Shown here in pieces: positions 44,860-57,421 of a stretch of 64,000 nt of DNA. Positions within the stretch are counted from its first letter, which is position 1. Every line of letters starts with the position of its first letter. The translations under genes and the position numbers were made by a program. This DNA is from Symsagittifera roscoffensis (lineage: Eukaryota; Xenacoelomorpha; Acoela; Convolutidae). The notes beneath the pieces were generated by a model, which did not search any database, was not told the DNA's origin, and saw nothing but the letters and a program-made list of their open reading frames with translations. The DNA lies in assembly GCF_963678635.1 (NCBI RefSeq), contig NC_087064.1:52654684-52718683 (forward strand), in the 5' to 3' direction.

Positions 44860-45150
44860 CGACCTTTTCATTAGGTCGACCAAATTGATTTTCTGAGATC
44901 TCCCAAATCACTATAAAGACCCCATTTTGACCAAATTTTCAGAAAAAAGGCCACAAAAGGCTCTTTTTAAGCACTTTTTGAAGAATTTGGACCAAAAATG
45001 CGTTTTTTTGGCGCGCTATTCCCCTCAAATGTAGTATATTTTGGCGCCAAAGACACCTTTAAAAAAATTTTAGGTCCGTGAGTCAAAAATTGATGTCATA
45101 TAATAGTACTAAAGGGGAACCTTTGGGTCGGCAGGGGGTCGAATCCCTCA
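44860..45150. repeat. Copy of the hAT-like dispersed repeat
   Basis: Landmarks in order: GGTCGACCAAATTGATTTTC, GATCTCCCAAATCACTATAA, TTTTTTGGCGCGCTATTCCC, ATTTTGGCGCCAAAGACACC. GGGTCGAATCCCTCAGG near 45131 is the G-rich end region of the repeat, not a tRNA. Terminal repeats are not intact. Copy at 55400-55690. Confidence 0.7.
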
Positions 45151-45279
45151 GGAAGTAAAAGTCGTGTTGTGTCGTTTTTTGCAAGTGATGTGATAAAAGG
45201 ATTTGAACAAAAGCTTAGAACTAGAATCTTTTGGTTGTAATAGTAAATTAAGTTTCTTTGAGAACAATTTTGATTAGAA

Positions 45280-46880
45280 AAAAAACAATCAAAAAATTTC
45301 TACTATTTTGATGTTTAATTTTAAATTATATTTCAATGTTCAATTTTTACGGTTTTTTCTACTTGTTTTAGTTTCAATTTCAACTTTTGAAAATAACTGA
45401 TGTCAATTTTGCCTAACTTGACAGTTTTATACGCGTTTATACATGAATGTGGTACTTGTTTAAGCAACTATTTAAATTTTTTCAGAAAAAATTACAATGG
45501 TTCAAACTTCGTTCTAAAAATTTCATTGCCAGGGAAGCGATAAAAGCTTGAAATTAGAATAAGTCTCAAAAATTTCAAACCTTTCTTTCTCGACAATTTT
45601 TTGAACAAATTCTGGAACAAATTTTTGAAAAAAAAACTGCTCAAATTACGACTTAAAGTGCTTTAATATGGTATATCACTCGATTGGTTCTGTTGACTAT
45701 TTATGGTACCTGATTTTTATGGAAAGCCAAAACGAGAGAAAACTCAAACACACACTAACACAAAATTTCTCCTCATTTTCAATGATCGCAACAAAAAATG
45801 GGAAAAGACGATGATGAAAAATTAAACTCTTGATTTGTTTTACCTTGAAATCCCAGCTTCAAAACAAGGATAGTCGGTTGCTGTGCAATCACATTCTCAG
45901 AAATTTTATCTATTAAGTGTCCTTTTTGTACGTCGTGTGATGATAGAGCTAAAAATTTAACGCGTAATTATTTTTGAAAGATTTTTTTACCAGAGAAGCG
46001 ATATATAAGGCATCCAAAATTATGTTTTTTGCTTTAGTAAAGTTATAGATTTTCAGCCTAAAATTTCACGCTTAACGAACGTTACTTGATCAGCTTACTC
46101 GCTCGAAAAAAAAAGAATACTCAGAAATTTCAATCTGGTTTTTCCCAACACTGGACATTATTGGACATTTTAATACAGTCGTTCGGATTCCGACTGAAAG
46201 GGCTTTAAAATGATATATTTTTCAACCCAATCAGATGATTATTTGTGTTTCCTAATTTTAGGTAGAAAAAATCAAAACACACACTTATACGAAGTTCCTC
46301 CCCATTTTCAATGGTCGGGACAACCAGAAGCTTGCTGCTGATGAAATAAAATCTCTTGGAATCACTTTTTCCAGCAAAACTGGTGCATGGTTTTTGTTAA
46401 GAAAAAAAAATATTAGCCTTATATGTTTGTTTTTTGTTTCAGCTGAAAAATTTGAATTTGAATAAAAATTGGAGGCATGACATTTTTTTGAAAAAAATCA
46501 ATCACATCAATTTATCTTGGAATTTATGGCATTTGATGGAAGTATTCTATAAGTCATATAAAAAAAACAAAATGCAGTTCGGCCAACTGGACGAGGTTTG
46601 TCACAGAAGTGTTCTAGGTGCTGAGTAATTTTTGTAATCCTGACGATGATTATGAAGTTTAAACTTCTTAGTTAGTCCGTCTCGTAATTTTTTAAGCTTA
46701 AAAAGAACAGAAAAAAGACATAGTTTTTCTTATTTTTGCGGACTAACTTTTTCATTTCTTTTTATATTAAAAAAAACTTATATGAGAGTATCAAACGGAC
46801 ACTTGAATTCCAATCACTGAAACTCCTTTGTGCTGTCTGCAGATGTACCGTAGCTCTCGATTCCAGAACCACTTTCCGAC
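45280..46880. repeat. Unclassified ~1.5 kb repeat family, copy in unit 1
   Basis: Landmarks include ACGCGTTTATACATGAAT, ATTGCCAGGGAAGCGATAAA, GATATATCACT-type, TTTGGTACCTGATTTTTATGG-like, and TTTGTCACAGAAGTGTTCTA near the right end. The same landmarks in the same order appear at 57950-58530 and 60650-61740. Reading frames are not conserved between copies, so it is not protein-coding as it stands. I cannot classify it. Confidence 0.55.
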
Positions 46881-47147
46881 ATGATTCATTTCAGATTTAG
46901 ACAAAATTTTTAGCGCCGCAGGCGAATTTTTGAAAAACGGGTCAAACTGTCGATTTTGGGCACTTTTTGGAAAGTTTTGGCCAAAAGATTGCCGTTTTTT
47001 GGCGCGCGCTCCCCTTAAAATTTAGTATATATTGGCTCCCTTGATAAAAAAAACTATTTGCAACTTTTAGGTTGTTTTTCTGCGCTTGACAATGTTTCCA
47101 CATAGTCTTAAGTAACTAGTAGGGAAAATATTTAAGTGTTTTTACAG

Positions 47148-47360
47148 GGCTGCTACGAGCTGTATGGGGCTGACTTTGTGGTGGGTGCTGATCTGAGTGT
47201 GTGGCTGATAGAGATCAACTCCAGTCCCGCCCTCTCACCTTCTACTGAGATCACGAGGAGGATGTGCGCCCAGGTGCTGGAGGACACAGTCAAAGTGGTG
47301 ATTGACAAAAGGGAGAACAAATTGGCAGATACAGGGAGATTCGAGCTGGCCATTAAGCAG
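47148..47360 (+). pseudogene. Orphan duplicate of TTLL3-like exon 7
   Basis: Identical to 36609-36821, with intact acceptor and donor. It lies downstream of the complete gene, after its stop and polyadenylation signal, with no copy of exons 1-6 nearby. It could only be used if transcription runs through copy 1 and exon 6 or exon 7 splices here. I call it a duplicated gene fragment although its frame is open. Confidence 0.8.
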
Positions 47361-50300
47361 GTGAGTAAACTGGCCCTTCTTATTTTTCCCCATTCGTAAA
47401 CGATACAAAAGAAGGCCTTACTAAAAAGTCAGTTTTCTGGGGCACAATCCAAAAAAACTTTCTATTTAGCTTAAAGCTTAAAACAAAATTGATATAGACA
47501 GAGAAGAGAGTACAGAAAAAAAACTGAGCAAAGGTTTGACAAAAGCAAAGGAGATAAGCGTAGATACATTACAAAAAAAAACAACCTCAGAATCATTTTT
47601 TTTCTCAAGTTTAAACCGTTTTTGTACGTGACGTGATGAACTACACAAAAACTTCTAACCTAAATAAAATAAAATCAACAATGGTTTTTGACAATATTTG
47701 AATGTAATGTCAAAACAAACAGCAGCTTTAATTTTTTTGCTGATTTTTATAGAAAACATTTTATTGTCACGGACCTGCTGTTCGAAATTGCAACTTCCAA
47801 AAGTTTTAACTTCGAAATATAAATTTCTTATTGAAACGTATTCGCTCATTTATTTTTCTAAATTAAACAAAAAATCCAAACCACCTTAATCGATACTAAA
47901 AAAAATTCAACGATTTTAATGTCGGTTGCTTATGACTGAAAGAGCTTCAATATTCGCTTTCACAAACATGTAAGTCAAAATGACCACTTGGTTGAATCTA
48001 CATGCTGCTAAAAATGAAATTATCATAAAAAATTATAAATCAACAACTACAATTTTAGTTTTTTGTATATTTTCTCAGCTTTCCGTTTAACTTGCTCCAA
48101 TTATTACAACAATTACTTGTTACAGGTTTCTTTATCCACTTTGGTTGTAGAAGCCTACTTTGTTTTATCTAATTTGTGCCTTCGTTTAAGTTTACATATA
48201 CTCTTTTTATAGATAAATTGCCTACAAATTTTCATTTTTCTAAATATTTTTTGCCACATTGAACATTCTAGTCAAGCTATGTTGGGTAATGAATAGTTCG
48301 GCTGGTAAAACTTTAAAGTTTAAAAGTAGATAACATTCATGATCATACTTCCTGCGGAGATACCACGCACTCTGGTTTCCCAGCTAATTGTTTCGACTTT
48401 CGATACGAAAGTGACGGAATATTTGTGCTCGGGGTGGGTTCTTTTTTCTTCAGACAAATTTCGACTTTTTAACTAGCCATTTTGACGGGATGTTTTTATA
48501 TCATTCGAAAGATATTGTTGTCTTGAGCTTAAATTTGAAAAGATATTTCAGCAGTGATCAATTTTTGTAAAGTAATGGGCGTTTAAAGATTGCCATTTCT
48601 GCCAATTTGGGACAGTTAACGCGCGATATATTTCGCGCTATTAACGCGTAAGCGGAGATTTAATCCGCCTTAGAAATCGTTCCAAATTGGTTGAAAGAAG
48701 CTTATTTGACATAATTGATTTGTTCATGTCAGGACAAAAAATACCACAAAAAAAGCTCCATGACAAAATATACCGTACCAAAAGATCCCTTGTACAAAAT
48801 CGCCCATACCATAGGATCCCATGCCAATTTAAAAAGATTCCATGAATTATGAATAAAAATCATGATCATAGTGTCAGCAGAAATAAATCTAGAGTAATGA
48901 TATCTCAATTAGGTTCGCGCTATTAAAGAACAACGCAAATGTTAGATAACTTAATTTAAACTGGGCTCATTTTTGGGATTAACATAGTGCCAGCATGCGT
49001 TTAAAGATTGCCATTTCTGCCAATTTGGGACAGTTAACGCGCGATATATTTTGCGCTATTAACGCGTAAGCTGAGAGTTAATCCGTCTTAGAAATCGTTC
49101 CAAATTGGTTGAAAGAAGCTTATTTGCCTTAAGTAATTTGATACAAGGAGCGAAATCTATCCTTTTGTACTTTATATGGCGTGTGGGGGGATGTTTTTTA
49201 TTTAAAAAATTTAAATTTTTGAAAAATAAATTTTTTCATTTTGTTTTATTTCATTTAACTTTTTTTATGCTATACTGCTCCATAAACCTTAAAAGGCAGT
49301 CGGAACATTCAGGGCTTCGCCCTGATACGGGCCGTCTTGTTTGTCTTTTTATTTTAATCTGCTAATTTTGTCTGAGATATTTCATAAATATTTTCACAAA
49401 TTGGCCCATAATTTTGTCTTGCTAGAAGTTTATGTTTCATGTGGAAACATAAAATGGTCTTTGATGAAAGGCAGTTCTTGATGGTCTTAAATGATGTATC
49501 ACTAGACTTGTATTGATAATTATTTGTAGTACCTGATTTTGCGTAAACAACAATTTTTTAAAAAGAACTCGCCTGAAGACCTCTAAACTTTCAGAGGTGG
49601 GTACACAAACTATTTCACAGCAACGGCTTTTGTAACTGAAATGGAACGTTGGAGTTCTTATTGTTTCCTTGTGTCTTAAGTGAACTGTCTTATCTTATTT
49701 TTAAACACTACCCATATTGAGTGTAGCCTTGGGTTTTTAAAAAAATATTAATGAAATACCCGCACCTAAGAAGAGTGAAAATAAATCATTTATAAAGATT
49801 TTGCTTAAATTTATCAATAAAATCAATTCCCATGTTGAAATCAGACAACCGAATGGAATAAAAAACCAAATTCTAAAACAATTGACAATTGTGATCCATT
49901 TAACATGGACTTTTTCCACTTTAATTTCAATTCGCGTCGTGCAAAACGTTGCGAGATTTTCTGTATTTATCAAAAGAGTAATGCGGAAATTTTGCAAAGC
50001 GAGTTCATGGCCTACTTGATTTATACATCGAAACTTTCTCAAATTGCAAAAGCTATCCGTTAAACTCTCACCCCCCCCCCCCCCAACTTTTGCCCTTTGC
50101 CCCTTACAACCCCCACCCGAACGTTTGCCCCTTTGCCCCTTTCCCGCCACCCCCACTTGGCCACCTGAAACACCTGAACCACCTGAAGCATATTTTTTGT
50201 AAGAAGTACTATTGCTCAAAATTTTACAATTTGAGATAAACATTGCAATGATTGACACGTTCTATTTCATGCCTTGGAAATTCTACAACTCAAAGAGCAT

Positions 50301-50710
50301 GACTTTCTTTTGCTTACATACAATGGTTGATCGATCATAAGTTCCAAATTTTGGTTTTCTTTTTTATTAACTTGTTTTTAAAACAAAAACAAGGAGTTTT
50401 AAAAAGATGTCGAGTGTCTCTGATTTGGAGATCGAAAGGAACAGCATGTCATACACAGAGCTCAGATACAGTTACACATTACGTCGCCAATCCGTGTTAT
50501 TTGGTTTTTGCGGAATCGGTGCCAAAAAGGCACTTCTAAGGTTGATATAGCATGAGTAATGCTATCAAACTTCGTTCTGAATTGCATCATTCCTTTTTTG
50601 CATCCCTAAAAATTGGTTTTGCGTTACTGTAAACAAACAATTCATGTCGCATTATTGGTTTGACGTTTGAATTGTTATAGTTCAACATCACTTGTTTCGA
50701 TTTTTTGCAG

Positions 50711-50808
50711 GATTTCATTCCTCAACCTGTGTACTGTGGCCAAAACCTACTCATAGAGGGAGCTCAAGTCAAAAAGCCTGGAACTGCAAATCATATCCCA
50801 ATACAAAG
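50711..50808 (+). pseudogene. Orphan duplicate of TTLL3-like exon 8
   Basis: Same sequence and splice sites as 40173-40270. Part of the duplicated 3' gene fragment. Confidence 0.8.
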
Positions 50809-51132
50809 GTCAGTTAGGCGCCGTCTGTTATATAGGTCAAAAATACTCACATTATATAGATACTATAATCCGGATCTAATTAACAATCCCCCCACCCCTA
50901 TATCTACTCAAGAATCTCCACTCCTTTAAATAAAATAAAATAATACTTAACTATTTGTTATTATTATTATTAATCCCGCCAAGTCGGATTCTCTTCGGTA
51001 ATTTAGCGAGCAAATTTATATACTCTATGCTGTTATCGTTAAAGCTCACGCGATTCGTACTGAATTGAAAAATAGATTTAATTTTTGGAGATTCTTAAGG
51101 AGATTGGCCTTCAAATAATAGTGCATTTTCAG

Positions 51133-51937
51133 ATCAACAACAGAAGGAAGCAATATGAGCCACAAGGTTCACGAAATGAACCCCAAACTTAAACCCAAAG
51201 TCAAGCTGAAGTCTAACCCTCCTCGCCAAGTTTTCACTTCGGTAAACATAGCCGAGCTTCACTCGTTCCGGTGTCCTCCCTCGCCGAATAACGATCCACT
51301 TTTCAACGAGAGTCTAGTTTACGACAGGCCAGGTAAGAAACTAACGACTAAAGCACACCAAATCTGTAGACAATTGGATCTGAAAACAAACTTTGATACT
51401 TCGGCAAACTTTTCAACTATAAGTAAAAGCAAAGACAACGAACGAAGTAAACTCAACCCGAATGGACGATCAGTAAACGAGCGACAAGCAGACTTACGAC
51501 ACCTTGCGAGCTACAATTTCGACAATCCTAATTTGAGACCTCAGTCGCGAGTAAAAGATACGAGTTTGGAACTTGAACGAAAACTGCTCAGAAGTCAGGG
51601 CCTAAATTTAGACAGTATGCATGGTCAATCTACGTCGAGAACTGTCAAAAGTTTTAATTTAATTACTGATAGAAGTACTTCGGTGCCGAGACGAAAAGCT
51701 CAAAAAAGTCAACAAAGTGGTTCCTCTGATACTGATGAGCCGAAAGTTCCGTACGGGAAGATCATAACACAACGCCAGAAAGAAGCTGTTCATAAGATAT
51801 ACGGATCCAAGATGACAAAAAACCAAACCGAATATACTCAAAGTATAGACTATTTAAAAACTCCTAAATTACAAGCAAGTGCAAAGCAATCTTTTTATTA
51901 TTTGAATCAGAACAACCAAACAGTATTCTCTAATTAG
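51133..51937 (+). pseudogene. Orphan duplicate of TTLL3-like exon 9
   Basis: Same as 40595-41399, including the open frame and TAG. The AATAAA signal at 52054-52059 is also duplicated. The internal ATG at 51155 gives a 260-residue open frame that an automatic predictor might call as a separate gene; it is the tail of TTLL3. Confidence 0.8.
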
Positions 51938-52198
51938 ATTCTATTTTCACAGAAGGTTTTTATTAAGAATCGAGCGATATTTGTGGACCAGTTCTGCATC
52001 GTACAAAACTTGTTAAAAAATTCTCAATTTTTCAAGAATGATAATTTTTCCCCAATAAAATCTTATTTGTTGGAAAGTGATTTCTTCTTTATTTTCAAGT
52101 TTTAATTATTCTTCATTTTTTTTTCAATTATTTTATCAATCTATCTCATACTTTGGAATTTTGATTTCGATTGATTTTTTTGTTTCACTAATAACAAG

Positions 52199-52516
52199 CA
52201 CGGGCGGATCCAGGATTTTCTGGAGGGGGGACGGGGAGCGAAAACTTTTATTTAGGTCAATCAAATCCGAGCTCTCCCAAACCACTAAGATCCCTATTTT
52301 CGGCAAATGTTCTGCGGCCTAAACAGGCCTTTTTAGGCACCTTTTGGAATATTTTGACCAAAAAATCGCGCTTTTTCGGCGCGCGCTCTCCCTAAAATTA
52401 GTGTAATATTGGCGCCAAAGGCGTCTTTAGAAAAACTTTAGGGTACGTCACCAAAAATGGATATCTTAAAAAAGTACAAAAAAACTCACCCCCGCCCCCT
52501 AAATCCGCCCCTGAGA
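52199..52516. mobile_element. hAT-like MITE, duplicate
   Basis: Duplicate of 41661-41978 made by the tandem duplication, not an independent insertion; the flanks are the same. Confidence 0.75.
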
Positions 52517-55000
52517 ACAAGTTTTATTTTTTATTTTTTTATCAGAATGAAAAATAGCATACTTCTCAAACTGGGTTAATTGAATCAGAAAAATCGATCT
52601 TTAGTTCTACTCAAAATTATTTGTGCCATGAGTATTAAAGCAGGTCAAGTAAGTTGTTTCTTTTTCGTAATCGAAAATAAAAACATGGAACCGAAATCAA
52701 AATTTAGTTAGAGTTCTTTTTTTTAGTTGATCAGCCAGAGGTATAACTCAGAGGGTAATTAATTAAGAATAACTGAGCTACCTTACAAGAACTCAATTTG
52801 TAAAAAATTGAAGCCTATGCGTGATTTCAGCCCACAGGTTTTTTATTGCTTAGGACCAATCACTACCGATGCACCACAACACCACGAACTGTCTGTGAGC
52901 CATATTAATGCTTGTTTCGAGGAAAATGAATTAAATTTGGTTGATATTTTTTCAAAGCTTACAAGAAAATTGTTGTCGGTATTTTTGAAGTTTGCACATC
53001 TGACATTTCTTCAAAATTTTATGGACCATAAGTTTTAATGGTTCATCTCTTCTTCTAAAAAATTTTTTCCAGCCGTCGTTTAAAAAGTTATTCAATGGCT
53101 AGAACTGCAAATATTTTAAGCCTGCTTATGTTGACAATAGGAATTGGTCAGAAGTTACTTTTTAACTCAGCCAAAAATCTTTACAAACAAAGCTTCTTTG
53201 CTGTAACAATCTTATCATGAAGATTTCAGGGTTAACTCTTAAAATGACATTTGTTGCTCAAAACTAAGAGTAGAATTTTATTCTATAATGTAAAAAGTAA
53301 AAAACAAATTTTTTTTTGGTTTTTAGGGCTAAAATATACTTGGCAAATCTGCATCTCCCAAAGAAAAATATATCAGAGTTGGTGATAAGTATTTTAAAAT
53401 GAGAAAAAAAAACTTTGAAAAGTAGCGGAAAAAATATTTGAGAGAAAACATGTCAAAATCAGTGAAAAATTTTTAAGTTTAAACATCAACAAGACTGCTT
53501 GTATCAGAGCGACGCTATGAATGTTCCGAATGCCTTTCAAGGTCTGTGGAGCAGTAATACATGACAAAGAAATAAATGTAATAAAATAAGATTAAATCTT
53601 TAAACCCTCATAACTTACGAAAAACAATCACAGATAAAATACCTTTTCAAATTTAAGCTCAAGACAGCAATAGCTTTCGAATGATATTTTAAAACTTCTG
53701 TCAAAAATGGCTAGGTAAAAAATCGAAATTTGTCTGAAGAAAAAACCGAACCCGAGCACAATTATTCCGTTACTTTCGTTACGAAAGTCGGAACAACAAA
53801 ACTGATTTGACCGAAATTTATCTCAAACAAGATCAACCGTACAATCTCAACCCCCCGCCTCCCCTAAGCATGACTTAACCTAGAATACTCTCCCCAATCA
53901 TGTAATAATTCTGGAAAAAAAAAATCTGTATAGAATATGTATTTCATATAAATGCGCAAATATAACTGATTTTCACATTTTTATGCGGTATTTTATTTGT
54001 ATGCTCTTAATTACACAAATTAATGTCAAATTTTTTTTAGTTATGCAGTTAATTTTGAAAGAATCTAGACTACACTCAAAGTTAGTTTATGAAAAATCCA
54101 TATTGTCTCCCCCCTAAATTGATTCTGGGGGAAAATTGTACGGTTGATCCATCAAACGAAAAAATATGTTGAAGCTTTTTGGGAGGTTCTTTCAGATTTT
54201 TGATTTTTTGTTTTTTATTTTTGAAGCGAGACATAGCTCAAAACTGTATGGTTTTCGACCGCCAAAATCATGAAGAAAAATTAATATCAGGAGGAGTCGT
54301 TTTTGTCATTCACGCTAGTTATAAATTAACGTCAGATTGCATCAAGAGGTACATAGTTTTGAACTTCGTTCAGTCGTAAAATCAGCTGCTTTTTACAAAT
54401 TCAAAAAAACAACAATCGTACTAGTTTTTGAATGAGCAGGAAAAGTGAAGGAAGAGTCTTCACGAGAAGGGTTACTATTAAGAAAGTCTTAACAAAACCA
54501 GACACCGAAAAAAATTACATCTACAAAGATAAGGGCTCCACAAAGTTTTGATGAAAAAACTTTGGTGAACTACTATAAATTTTGTATTATCAAATATTTA
54601 ACGCTACAATTTGAATTGTACGGAAATACTATGACCAATTTAGTTTTATTCAATTTAATTTGGAGCGATTGTTCACCACGCATTAGAATTTTGCGTGTTG
54701 GAAGTACTATAATTCTAAAGAACAGGATCCAACAGCCGTTTGTCAGGCAAATGCGCTTGAAAATATGTGGAATTTTTTTGGTAACTTCAGTTTATTGCTT
54801 TTTGAGACGTTTACTTTTATACTTAAATCTCTTGAGTTAGTCTACCACCAGCAGCGCAAGATGCGCAAAACACTAACAATGACCTGCCGTGCAACAGATG
54901 CAAGTTATATTTATCTATTTGAGTTTAAGGAAATGACAGTTTTTCAAAATTTAAATTCATGAGCCAATCATTTTTTGTAATTTAATATTTTGCTTTCAAG

Positions 55001-55099
55001 ATTTATTGTAACAGTCGTAAGTTTTCACCAGAGCGATGGCAGACGTATGCAAACGCTTATTCTGCTGCGCTTCAATGTGGAACTAATGAAATAGTTCAA
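55001..55099 (+). CDS. Candidate 33-codon exon, copy 2
   Basis: Same peptide as 44463-44561. The last exon base is A instead of G (GTTCAA/GTCAGT), a synonymous glutamine change that weakens the donor site. One of the very few differences between the two copies. Confidence 0.35.
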
Positions 55100-57421
55100 G
55101 TCAGTTAGCGTTTTGATATTTTTTTGTTCCATTTTTTGAATAAATAGTCGGAATAATCATGCTTGGGGCGTTTTTTACAAAAACCTTTTGACAATTTTGG
55201 ATGCCATTAAGAGAAATACTGTTTTCTTGAGCTCAATTGAGAAAATTTCAACTGTGATTTTTTTGTCTCGACTTTTGAAGAAAAAACCTAAAATCTTTGT
55301 TTGGGGTGCTTTTTAATTTTTTTATTAGTCTGTTATTCTAAGCAATTTTGACGGAAATTTCTTTTAGCAACTACAGGAGTCGATCTGAAATTTTTGTCGA
55401 CCTTTTCATTAGGTCGACCAAATTGATTTTCTGAGATCTCCCAAATCACTATAAAGACCCCATTTTGACCAAATTTTCAGAAAAAAGGCCACAAAAGGCT
55501 CTTTTTAAGCACTTTTTGAAGAATTTGGACCAAAAATGCGTTTTTTTGGCGCGCTATTCCCCTCAAATGTAGTATATTTTGGCGCCAAAGACACCTTTAA
55601 AAAAATTTTAGGTCCGTGAGTCAAAAATTGATGTCATATAATAGTACTAAAGGGGAACCTTTGGGTCGGCAGGGGGTCGAATCCCTCAGGAAGTAAAAGT
55701 CGTGTTGTGTCGTTTTTTGCAAGTGATGTGATAAAAGGATTTGAACAAAAGCTTAGAACTAGAATCTTTTGGTTGTAATAGTAAATTAAGTTTCTTTGAG
55801 AACAATTTTGATTAGAAAAAAAACAATCAAAAAATTTCTACTATTTTGATGTTTAATTTTAAATTATATTTCAATGTTCAATTTTTACGGTTTTTTCTAC
55901 TTGTTTTAGTTTCAATTTCAACTTTTGAAAATAACTGATGTCAATTTTGCCTAACTTGACAGTTTTATACGCGTTTATACATGAATGTGGTACTTGTTTA
56001 AGCAACTATTTAAATTTTTTCAGAAAAAATTACAATGGTTCAAACTTCGTTCTAAAAATTTCATTGCCAGGGAAGCGATAAAAGCTTGAAATTAGAATAA
56101 GTCTCAAAAATTTCAAACCTTTCTTTCTCGACAATTTTTTGAACAAATTCTGGAACAAATTTTTGAAAAAAAAACTGCTCAAATTACGACTTAAAGTGCT
56201 TTAATATGGTATATCACTCGATTGGTTCTGTTGACTATTTATGGTACCTGATTTTTATGGAAAGCCAAAACGAGAGAAAACTCAAACACACACTAACACA
56301 AAATTTCTCCTCATTTTCAATGATCGCAACAAAAAATGGGAAAAGACGATGATGAAAAATTAAACTCTTGATTTGTTTTACCTTGAAATCCCAGCTTCAA
56401 AACAAGGATAGTCGGTTGCTGTGCAATCACATTCTCAGAAATTTTATCTATTAAGTGTCCTTTTTGTACGTCGTGTGATGATAGAGCTAAAAATTTAACG
56501 CGTAATTATTTTTGAAAGATTTTTTACCAGAGAAGCGATATATAAGGCATCCAAAATTATGTTTTTTGCTTTAGTAAAGTTATAGATTTTCAGCCTAAAA
56601 TTTCACGCTTAACGAACGTTACTTGATCAGCTTACTCGCTCGAAAAAAAAAGAATACTCAGAAATTTCAATCTGGTTTTTCCCAACACTGGACATTATTG
56701 GACATTTTAATACAGTCGTTCGGATTCCGACTGAAAGGGCTTTAAAATGATATATTTTTCAACCCAATCAGATGATTATTTGTGTTTCCTAATTTTAGGT
56801 AGAAAAAATCAAAACACACACTTATACGAAGTTCCTCCCCATTTTCAATGGTCGGGACAACCAGAAGCTTGCTGCTGATGAAATAAAATCTCTTGGAATC
56901 ACTTTTTCCAGCAAAACTGGTGCATGGTTTTTGTTAAGAAAAAAAAATATTAGCCTTATATGTTTGTTTTTTGTTTCAGCTGAAAAATTTGAATTTGAAT
57001 AAAAATTGGAGGCATGACATTTTTTTGAAAAAAATCAATCACATCAATTTATCTTGGAATTTATGGCATTTGATGGAAGTATTCTATAAGTCATATAAAA
57101 AAAACAAAATGCAGTTCGGCCAACTGGACGAGGTTTGTCACAGAAGTGTTCTAGGTGCTGAGTAATTTTTGTAATCCTGACGATGATTATGAAGTTTAAA
57201 CTTCTTAGTTAGTCCGTCTCGTAATTTTTTAAGCTTAAAAAGAACAGAAAAAAGACATAGTTTTTCTTATTTTTGCGGACTAACTTTTTCATTTCTTTTT
57301 ATATTAAAAAAAACTTATATGAGAGTATCAAACGGACACTTGAATTCCAATCACTGAAACTCCTTTGTGCTGTCTGCAGATGTACCGTAGCTCTCGATTC
57401 CAGAACCACTTTCCGACATGA

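Larger units (their letters stand above)
36346..46884. repeat. Tandem duplication unit, copy 1
   Basis: This 10.54 kb stretch is repeated head to tail at 46885-57421. I saw four differences: a C-run of 15 versus 14 near 39532, A versus C near 43156, G versus A at 44561, and a T-run one base longer near 45982. By-eye comparison may miss a few more. The unit begins at TTCATTT and contains TTLL exons 7-9, their polyadenylation signal and a set of repeats. Confidence 0.97.
46885..57421. repeat. Tandem duplication unit, copy 2
   Basis: Second, nearly identical copy of 36346-46884, 10,537 bases long. It starts directly after copy 1 at a shared TTCATTT and ends where TTCATTT occurs a third time at 57422-57428, after which the sequence continues into DNA not present after copy 1. 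All repeats and exon candidates of copy 1 recur here with an offset of 10,537-10,539. Confidence 0.97.

Noticed and set aside
45105-45150. tRNA-like GGGTCGAATCCC stem
   Set aside because: It is the G-rich end region of a dispersed repeat; no full cloverleaf surrounds it.
39198-50258. 151- and 173-residue minus-strand frames at 39198-39653 and 49737-50258
   Set aside because: Same sequence in the two duplicated units; the length difference is only caused by a C-run of 15 versus 14. A frame that depends on a homopolymer and lies in an intron is not a gene.
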